Shown here piece after piece: positions 8,701-14,619 of a stretch of 14,619 nt of DNA. The translations under genes were made by a program, and so were the position numbers. The DNA lies in the NCBI GenBank assembly GCA_026120035.1, contig JALRME010000095.1, positions 1,848 through 16,466 of the forward strand, written 5' to 3'. Position 1 is the stretch's first letter. Each line of letters starts with the position of its first letter. The stretch comes from Coleophoma eucalyptorum (lineage: Eukaryota > Ascomycota > Leotiomycetes > Helotiales > Dermateaceae). The notes beneath the pieces are model-generated. The model was not told the DNA's origin. It was given only the letters and a program-made list of their open reading frames with translations, and did not search any database.

Positions 8701-9616
8701 CCGCGAGTGGAAAAAACAAGTGCAAAGGTCATTTTTTCGCAGCCATTGGATCCTCCCTGATCCTCAAGGGGACCGGTTCATGAAGTGGGATGCTCAAGAG
8801 CATAGCTACTACTAGTAGTCTAGCTACCATACTAGAGTCCACGCCTACTACCGAAACCAAGGCCGACCGCTAAGGCAACCGTTCCCTGCCAACCACCAGT
8901 CCCACTTCCCAACCACCGGCTGGGTATAGTCTTCAGACGGACAGCCATATATGCCATACACCATTCTACCCGAGCTAGATCTAGCTGAGCTTAGCGACAA
9001 TCAAGTGTATAAGCAAGTATCCCAGCTAGTAGCCACCGTACAATTACAACAAGAGATGGCTGGGCAGATTGAAGGACAGGTCGAAAGGCTTGTAGAAGAG
9101 GAAGAAGAGGTTGAAATGTTTTGTGTTACTATTCCAACCTAAGGACTCAACCCTAAGACTAGAAGCCAAATCAAGCAAATACAGGAGGAGCTCAAAAAAG
9201 ATCAAGCTCGATATCGAGAGGTTGAACGTAAACGACCGTACGAGTCAGATAAGGCTGATGAAGATTTGAATACATTGGATGAAGAACAACTACTCTTATC
9301 CCTACGACGACAAAAGAGAGTTATCCAACAGAAGCAGACAGAGCTACTTAAGGCACTTCAACGGCAAAGAGAGGAACAAAGAGTGTAGCAACAAAGGCGA
9401 GACGAGCAAAGACAACAAGTCCTTGAATATAGAAAGGCTAAGGAAGAGAGACGCTTGCAAGAGCTAAGAGAGCGTAGCGAGTTAGAAGAACCATCTAACC
9501 ATTCTCTATCCGATGATAGTGGTATCGAGGTAGAAGAGGTTGATAATCAGCCATACATCAGCCAGTTTTTCAAAGGGCTCTTAATGCCCAAGGCAGCTAA
9601 GGATCAAATCAAATAA
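5775..9616 (+). pseudogene. Decayed large ORF (about 1,280 codons) of a repeated fungal protein family, likely mobile-element encoded
   Basis: ATG at 5775 opens a frame with an AT-hook-like R-G-R-K-P at residues 8-12. An acidic, Ser/Pro-rich stretch follows, then a Cys/His cluster near residues 175-187 (C-C-x-x-C-H-H), then T-F-D-I-D-S with V-A-K-K-G-L-R-W-N. One net single-base loss near 6645-6655 moves the frame; from there it runs to TAA at 9614. Later blocks include HYTLGRL, SLYLLFPRLY, REQ, DIGKETC, MTLEP, KEVFAAGNQYPFTN, GTREKFRV, WNINK, WVTWEHTR, CAFRKDVF, KGWDDKPYRLLYQ and a Glu/Gln/Arg-rich coiled-coil tail (about 8990-9500). Premature stops: TAG at 5862, 5880, 7061, 7433, 7688, 8054, 8177, 8210, 8378, 8582, 8813, 8816, 8927 and 9386; TAA at 8306 and 9140; no TGA. 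They mostly sit where Trp or Gln fits, so they suit CpA-to-TpA change. The block order matches my memory of a large repeated fungal family of unknown function; I see no known transposase or polymerase motif. Confidence 0.7.
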
Positions 9617-9737
9617 AGAATCCAACGAAACAAAGGAGATTAGAATGAAAAACAGGCAACTAGGAGAGGGAGAGTTGTAATATTCTAAACAAGAATAACA
9701 ATACAAGTATAAAAGCTAGAAATCTAGTCTCCATAGT

Positions 9738-10340
9738 ATGGTTTCTTCCTCTATGATACAGTCTAGGCAGCCCTAATAGGGGTCCAAAATTGGAACTATA
9801 CCTATTTCTATTTCTTCAGAAATCACTAGTAGAACAGCCAACTAGACGTAGGAAGCTCGCGCAAAGGTAAACCAGGATATCCAAATCGATCCTCGTTTTT
9901 AGATTCTCTAAATTCGAACTAGACGTTAAAATACTCGCAAAGAGGATAAACCAAACCTATACCCTATACTATACCCTACTTGCGAGTCTAGGATTCGCGC
10001 TACAGCCGAAATAAAGCCGAGACAGTAAGATAAGAAAATAAACAAGAAGGATAAGTTAAGTCAAGAGTATTTAAGGTTGTAGGTAGAATATATCTCAGGG
10101 TTAGACTTAGCTCAGAAAGGGCCACCAAAGCAGCTTATCTAGTTACCTAAATTGTAAGTCATCATCTATTAAGACTGTAAATATATTATACTTCCCAACC
10201 AAATTAAGGCCTATTTTGCCTAGAAAAATCTACGTCCAGTAGTAGAAGAGGAGATCTAAGGGTTAGAAGGGGTATTTGAGGTTCAAGAACGGCTATTAAC
10301 AAATCCTACTAACGCTATGTATAATAACCGCTACCAATAA
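9738..10340 (+). pseudogene. Second ghost ORF (about 200 codons) downstream of the large ORF, heavily stop-ridden
   Basis: ATG at 9738 opens one unbroken frame to TAA at 10338, without any frameshift but with 14 premature stops (7 TAG, 7 TAA, 0 TGA), so no ordinary ORF survives. The translation is still coherent: a Ser/Arg-rich start, a basic middle, then E-Y-I-S-G-L-D-L-A-Q-K-G-P-P-K-Q-L-I (about 10086-10139), I-I-L-P-N-Q-I-K-A-Y-F-A (about 10185-10220) and K-N-L-R-P-V-V-E-E-E-I (about 10224-10256), then V-F-E-V-Q-E-R-L-L-T-N-P. Same strand as the large ORF, 121 bp after its stop. It may be a companion ORF of the same element or the N-terminal part of a longer one cut at about 10340. Product not recognised. 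Confidence 0.5.
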
Positions 10341-10996
10341 TCAATATTAGCAACCGCTATTAACAGCCGCTCGTTGTAACCGCTACATAGTTTGCCTGAA
10401 TGAAATGGTATACCAATTGAATTATTACATACGTTAATACCACTAGGCGTTAAGAAAGTCAGGGTGCTAATTCATTTGAAAGGGAGAGACAGCAAGAGAT
10501 TAAAGAAGAGAAAGTGGTTGGAATTGTAGGGGGGGTTAGGGTTGGTGATTTTGATTTTGACTTTGATTAACTGAACTTCTTAGGTTGCATTTGTAGCTCA
10601 TTCAACCTGCCTAAAACAGAATGATTTTAAAGTTTCAGGCTCAGAGTGACGTACGAGGCTACTGAGACTGGCATTAAGGGCTGTCTTTATATCGACTCCA
10701 GGACAAGCGAACTTAGAGTTTGTGCTACACTACGGCTGAAGTTCACTGCCTCCACCAACGTCAACAATCTCAGAAGGAGGTATTAGGCAGTGCAAATGTA
10801 TTGGAAGTTACATATAGATGCTCAACTTATATGTATTATGTATTCTATATAAATCTCCATCTAGCTACGAGAATAACTACGATACCAACAGTTCTATTTT
10901 TCGATAACTCATTCTATCAAGCTCTATTCGTCGATACACTAGAAAACTCGTCATTCTCCCACTAGACAACCACCCTCCTAGGAATCGTTACCAACT
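10341..10996. other. Gene-free interval between the ghost unit and the 10997 gene
   Basis: No supported gene. It holds several AACCGCTA/AGCCGCT-type short repeats (10325-10390), a 14-base string ATTACATACGTTAA at 10424 that nearly matches one at 5455, a short GGTTAGGGTT string near 10536, a small GATTTT microsatellite, and at its right end the probable 5' leader of the next gene. A plus-strand frame at 10720-10965 shows no motif and is not called. Confidence 0.5.
10547..10568. repeat. Short hexanucleotide microsatellite
   Basis: GATTTT, GATTTT, GACTTT and a partial fourth unit stand in tandem. Low-complexity sequence with no evident role. Confidence 0.7.
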
Positions 10997-12085
10997 ATGG
11001 GTTGGTTCTTTAACGACATAGGCATAAATACGGTCAAAGAACTTGAGCCCATATTCAATCGGATCATCGATAATAACTTAACGAAAGTCCAGAACGTGGT
11101 CTTAAATATCGAAGAGAGACTTACCAATCTTTTCGACTCTACCGCGGCCAAAGCTTCCAATATCGCAGGCACCCTTTCTAAAGCTGGGTCAATTCTTGGA
11201 CTCAGCCTCTCATTCTCATCTGCGGTATTCGGTCTCGCTAAAGTATACTCAGCATACCAAGGTCGAGCAGCCGAAGATGCACTTAAGAAACTCGGCGTCG
11301 AGATCTCCAAGAGTCTTAAGACATCAGCAGATTGTATGGAACGTCAGGTAAACCTCAAGACCCAAGAGAAATTTGGGATTTGCGTACACGACTATACATC
11401 TCTGTGCTGTAAATCCGACTACAACAGCTGGGTTTTCGTTTAACATCCAGGAACGGATTGGCACCCGGCGTTTTTCAAGAAACTCACAGCAGAGCCACTT
11501 CCACATTTGGCGTCGGTATTTAGCGATCTCGATACGATGCTTCTTTTCCTTTCGGCCCTAAGAAAAGTCGCCGGCCCTGAAATCACCTTCCGGATTCTTA
11601 TTCCCTCTACTCAGATCTTTGCGGTCCCATCCGAAGTCCATATCAGCCCGTCGTTCTTCCCATTGACCTTGGAATGCGAGAGAAACAGCACTGGAAATCC
11701 ATATATTCACGTTAACATTCCAGGAGCGCCACCTTCCATATTTAAACATGTCATTAATGTTTCCCGCGCCCCAAAACTAGAGTCTTGGTCCCGTTGGACG
11801 GCGGCGAACAGTGCGGCATGGGGAACTGCAATTCCCGTCGCTGCAGCTGGATCTCTTGTAGCTATTGAAACCATTGCAGTTGCTGAGACAACAGTCCTCG
11901 GGGCCGCGGCAGTGTCTTTTGCTGTAGGATCTATAACTTTAGTTGTAGTTGCCGCACCGGTCGTAGTTGTGGTTGGATTGCCGGTATTGTTAGCTGGGGC
12001 TGGGGTGGCAGCGTGGGCAGCAGCGGTGGCCAGTAAAAACTCGGTCAGGAAGGGTCATCAGATGGAAGACGAAAAAAGATGTTAA
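10997..12085 (+). CDS. Unknown protein with hydrophobic Gly/Ala/Val-rich C-terminus; one frame interrupted by a single TAA
   Basis: ATG at 10997 has A at -3 and G at +4. One phase stays open for 363 codons except for a TAA at 11441-11443. Before it lies an alpha-helical region (K-E-L-E-P-I-F-N-R-I-I, then a small-residue block with L-S-K-A-G-S-I-L-G-L-S-L-S-F-S and A-K-V-Y-S-A-Y-Q-G-R). After it come T-D-W-H-P-A-F-F-K-K-L, F-S-D-L-D-T-M, F-R-I-L-I-P and a very hydrophobic region (about 11830-12030) likely to span or insert in a membrane, ending with a basic/acidic tail. Two readings: an intron 11348-11479 (GTAAAC to TTTTTCAAG, 132 nt) removes the stop and keeps phase (about 318 aa); or the gene is intronless with one nonsense mutation. 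The sensible translation on both sides of the TAA inside the putative intron makes me lean to nonsense. The CAG acceptor at 11450 with the same donor would shift the frame. Not RIP-heavy, unlike its flanks. Function unknown. Confidence 0.6.
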
Positions 12086-12223
12086 GGGAAGCAGAGAAGC
12101 TGTTTATAGCGCAAGCAATGTAAGATTATGATGTTGGACTTGGTAAGGTTACAGGATAAGCGAATGGCGTACCTCTATAACAAACTTGTGCCTTATATTT
12201 CTACTATTTCCCTGCCAACTAGT

Positions 12224-12250
12224 TAACGTGATTTATAAGCGAGTGGGCCA
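12224..12250 (+). repeat. Left terminal inverted repeat of the pogo-like element
   Basis: Starts TA-ACGTGATTTATAAGCG and ends GTGGGCCA. It pairs with the right end at 14468-14494 with two mismatches, and lies 49 bp before the transposase ATG. Confidence 0.88.
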
Positions 12251-12299
12251 ATAAATACCCTCCTTTTACTTTAACACTACATTATATCAACATTACCTT

Positions 12300-13969
12300 A
12301 TGGAATCAATCCTAATTGAAAGTAGGCTTATCTTAGCCCTCAAAGCTATGAGAAACGATAAAAATCTAAGTGTTCGATATACAGCACAGGTCTATAACGT
12401 ACCTCGTATAACCCTAACTCGTCGACGCGTCGGAAAACCTTCACGACGTAATACTCTACCTAAATCGAGAAAGCTTACTAAATTAGAGGGGGAGGTTATT
12501 ATACGATGTATAATAGAGCTAGTAACGCGATCATTTCTACCTAGGCTTCGTGGTGTTGAAGATATGGCTAGTCGACTCCTATAGGCACGCGATGCGCCAC
12601 CTGTTAGCAAGCTCTGGGCCCACAACTTTGTAAAACGTTAACTAGAGCTCCGAACACGATTCTCTCGTAGGTATAACTACCAGAGAGCATTGTGCGAGGA
12701 ACCTAAAGCTATAAGCTAGTGGTTTGCACTCGTACGGAACACTAAAGCCAAGTACGGTATTATCGATAAGGATATATAAAACTTCGATGAGACAGGGTTT
12801 ATGATGGGTGTTATATTCGCAGGCATGGTAGTAACTACGTCAAAGGGCCGTATTAGGGCAAAATTAACCTAGCCTAGCAACCGGGAATGGGCTATAGTAA
12901 TCCAGGGAGTTAATGCTACAGGCTAGGCTATACCACCATTTATTGTTCTAGCAGCACAGTACCACCTAGCCAACTGGTACAAAGAATGTAACCTACCAGC
13001 TAATTAGGTTATTGCAACGACTGATAATAGCTGGACTACGAATAAAATTGGCCTAGAATAGATTTAGTACTTCCATTGCTATACGGAATCTCGTACGAAA
13101 GGTGGATATAGGCTATTGATCCTTGATAGCCACGAAAGCCACCACTCGACGGAATCTGAGTTATACTGTCAAAAGAGCATAAGATTATTACGCTCTGTAT
13201 ACCTCTAAATTCTTCTCATATCCTTCAGCTACTAGACGTAGGCTGTTTTTGGCTATTGAAGCAAGCGTACGGCAGTCAGGTAGAGGGCTTGATACGAGCT
13301 TATACTAACTATATAAGCAAGCTTGAGTTCTTGTGTGGATTCCGAGATGCCTTCTTACTTCTATTATAGAAAAAAACATACGAGGTAGCTTTAATGGAGC
13401 TGGCCTAGTTCGGTACGATTCAGAGAGGGTACTTTCTAAGCTCGATGTACAGTTGGACCCCGACACCTCCTGGGCCATCTCTAGCTACATCTAATAATTG
13501 GATTTCCAGGACACTACACAATCCAATAGAGGCTAATTCACAGACAACTCTTGTCAAGACTCGTATTTCTAATCATCAGAATAGCTCACCACCACCTATA
13601 CTAGATGCTATCGATCAATTTGCAAAGGGAGCGAAGGTAATGATGCACGAGGTAGCCCTTCTTCGTAGCGAGGTCTCAATACTACGTAGGACAAATGAAG
13701 ACTTAAGCAAACGTCGGAGGGCTCCAAAAACATGTATACAGCTTGGAGGGGCCCTTATTATACAAGATGCGAATAACCTACTAGATCAGAGGGATATAAA
13801 TAAGCAGGTAGAGCAAGAAACACACCAGAATAGTAGTCGAATTAGAGGGGCGCTTCCGAAGGTACGGTGTTGTGGTGTCTGTGATAAGCCTGGCCATAAT
13901 GCGCGTACCTGTCAAGAGGCTATAGAATTATCTGATTCAGCTATTTCAGATGTAGTTATAGCTAATTAG
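12300..13969 (+). pseudogene. Pogo/Fot-type transposase (CENP-B-like HTH, DDE_1), inactivated
   Basis: ATG at 12300 starts a psq/CENP-B-type helix-turn-helix (R-Y-T-A-Q-V-Y-N-V-P), with the DDE_1 core next. The three catalytic Asp are visible: N-F-D-E-T-G-F at 12786, L-I-L-D-S-H at 13125 and L-L-D-V-G-C-F at 13235. A C-terminal region follows with coiled-coil character and a CCHC zinc knuckle C-X2-C-X4-H-X4-C at 13871-13912, then TAG at 13967. Nine stops lie in the first phase: TAG at 12582, 12717, 12870, 12924, 13005, 13059 and 13065; TAA at 12639 and 12777. A frameshift near 13200 leads to a second phase with TAG at 13367 and 13406, and a short shifted stretch lies about 13416-13452. There is no TGA before the frameshift. 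Length (about 556 codons) is normal for the family. Confidence 0.9.
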
Positions 13970-14002
13970 TAGTGTTAGTATTGTTAAATTGAACATAAAG
14001 GT

Positions 14003-14435
14003 TAACGTACGTTATAAGCGAGTGGGACATATAAGTGAATGGGACACTAGAAAACACACCAAAAATCGCGATTTTTATACCTTTATATTTCTTTAAACAC
14101 TTAACCAAATTTTCTAAAACCGATTATATAGTCTTATTAATAGATATATAGATTATATACGACGTCTTAGGTTAATATCTATTACGAATACTTAGATATG
14201 AAACTTGGAGGCTAAATAACCCCTGTCTTTCACTTTTGCTTTGATATTTCAACATCTATAGATTCTAGGTATTTAGGGTTAAGTACATTACTAGTTTATA
14301 TACCAAGGAATATACTTAAATACTTTATAAGATATTGTTTAAAATTGGTTGAGATATAACAGTCTCTAAATCGCGATTTTTGGTGCATTTTCAAGTGTAC
14401 CACTCATATGTCCCACTCGCTTATAACGTACGTTA
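14003..14435. mobile_element. Nested MITE, 433 bp, with arms of about 70 bp in inverted orientation
   Basis: The left arm 14003-14074 and right arm 14368-14435 are inverted copies. Both begin with the palindrome TAACGTACGTTA, continue TAAGCGAGTGGGACATAT, and end CCAAAAATCGCGATTT. The left arm has four extra bases. TA stands at both ends. The centre is AT-rich and non-coding. It sits between the transposase stop and the right end of the pogo element. Shared ATAAGCGAGTGGG sequence with the host element's ends suggests that the same or a related transposase moved it. Confidence 0.88.
14014..14047 (+). repeat. 17-bp tandem subterminal repeat in the MITE left arm
   Basis: ATAAGCGAGTGGGACAT (14014-14030) is followed directly by ATAAGTGAATGGGACAC (14031-14047). 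A likely paired binding site for transposase. The right arm keeps one clear copy and a degenerate second. Confidence 0.75.
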
Positions 14436-14450
14436 TAGAGTTGTAGAAAG

Positions 14451-14484
14451 TGGCCCACTCGCTTATATGGCCCAATCACTTATA
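14451..14484 (-). repeat. 17-bp tandem subterminal repeat at the pogo right end
   Basis: TGGCCCACTCGCTTATA (14451-14467) and TGGCCCAATCACTTATA (14468-14484) are adjacent on the plus strand. Read inward from the terminus they give the same ATAAG-GTGGG pattern as in the MITE. The left end of the element shows only one clear copy. Confidence 0.75.
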
Positions 14485-14494
14485 AATCACGTTA
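14468..14494 (-). repeat. Right terminal inverted repeat of the pogo-like element
   Basis: Inverted match of the left end at 12224-12250, ending ATCACGT-TA. The first base also begins the inner copy of the subterminal tandem repeat. The two mismatches to the left end are one transition and one transversion. Confidence 0.88.
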
Positions 14495-14524
14495 TAGAAT
14501 TTGCCTTGAAAATAATTTAAGTTA

Positions 14525-14619
14525 ACGTGGTTTATCAGTACCCCGGTCATATCAGTACCCCGATCACTTTTCGCGACCTTCGTACGAAGAATCAATATTA
14601 AAAATAACAACGAATTATA
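14525..14619 (+). mobile_element. Left end of a second pogo-like element, truncated by the window
   Basis: After a TA at 14523-14524 comes ACGTGGTTTATCAG, with the same ACGT start and layout as the two elements to the left. Two adjacent 17-bp copies, TATCAGTACCCCGGTCA (14533-14549) and TATCAGTACCCCGATCA (14550-14566), differ by one G/A. No coding sequence is reached before the window ends. Called from the terminus only. Confidence 0.6.

Larger units (their letters stand above)
12224..14494 (+). mobile_element. Pogo/Fot-like (Tc1-mariner superfamily) DNA transposon, degenerate, with nested MITE
   Basis: Both ends carry a matching 27-bp repeat in opposite orientation (25 of 27 identical), each starting TA then ACGTGATTTATAAG, so the element is flanked by TA, the target duplication of this superfamily. 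Between them lies one degenerate transposase frame (12300-13969). Total length is 2,271 bp; without the inner 433-bp MITE it is about 1.84 kb, usual for Fot-type elements. The internal stops mean this copy cannot make transposase, though its ends could still be moved in trans. Confidence 0.88.

Noticed and set aside
5775..9616. UAG reassigned to an amino acid (variant nuclear code) explaining the many in-frame TAGs
   Set aside because: The neighbouring intact gene ends normally (TAG at 4916-4918), TAA also occurs prematurely, one frameshift is present, and the TAGs sit at both Trp-like and Gln-like places, which mutation explains and one reassigned tRNA does not.
10312..10391. CTATGTA / TACATAG inverted pair with AACCGCTA repeats as a possible small element
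   Set aside because: The match is only seven bases and the short repeats are irregular; no target duplication could be seen.
5388..10437. LTR retrotransposon bounded by the direct repeats
   Set aside because: No gag, protease, reverse transcriptase, RNase H or integrase motif is visible in either ghost frame, and the echo at 10424 is too short to be an LTR.
10720..10965. Plus-strand 81-codon frame before the 10997 gene
   Set aside because: Tyr/His-rich low-quality translation with no motif; more likely leader and spacer sequence.
14059..14385. CRISPR-like or satellite array suggested by repeated AAATCGCGATTT and ATAAGCGAGTGGG strings
   Set aside because: The copies are mirrored arms of one MITE and subterminal transposon repeats, not spaced direct repeats with unique spacers.

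Overview
The window looks like transposon-rich accessory or repeat-island DNA from a filamentous ascomycete (Pezizomycotina). The evidence is a short spliceosomal intron, pogo/Fot-like DNA transposons with TA target sites, several decayed large ORFs of types that are repeated in such genomes, and stop codons that are almost entirely TAG/TAA with no TGA. That stop pattern is what CpA-to-TpA (RIP-type) mutation makes from Gln and Trp codons. Nothing is bacterial: no operons and no Shine-Dalgarno sites.

Layout. (1) 1-144: an 18-bp minisatellite that runs off the left edge. (2) 1-1290, minus strand: a decayed Major Facilitator transporter with one recognisable intron; its N-terminal half is absent and its last readable frame runs into the minisatellite. 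(3) 1294-2190, plus strand: the Cys/Trp-rich tail of a RecQ-like repeat-family helicase, joined directly to the broken transporter. (4) 2191-2660: a stretch open on both strands, assignment unresolved. (5) 2681-4918: an intact 745-codon gene for a fungal membrane protein with a large glycosylated outer loop, the best-preserved gene here. (6) 4919-5774: gene-free, AT-rich, with a 51-bp-period direct repeat. (7) 5775-9616: a ghost reading frame of about 1,280 codons with 16 premature stops (14 TAG, 2 TAA) and one frameshift. (8) 9738-10340: a second ghost frame of about 200 codons with 14 premature stops, in no ordinary ORF. (9) 10341-10996: gene-free. (10) 10997-12085: a 363-codon frame with one internal TAA, encoding an unknown protein with a very hydrophobic C-terminal region. 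(11) 12224-14494: a pogo/Fot-like element with a degenerate DDD transposase (12300-13969) and terminal inverted repeats, carrying a nested 433-bp MITE (14003-14435). (12) 14525-14619: the left end of another pogo-like element, cut by the window edge.

Reading of the whole: repeated insertion and RIP-like decay around two less damaged genes. The less familiar material is the two-ORF ghost unit (5775-10340), whose two frames lie in the same orientation 121 bp apart but carry very different mutation loads, and the family of three pogo-type ends that share ACGT termini and 17-bp tandem subterminal repeats. Family names are from pattern recognition only; no database was searched.
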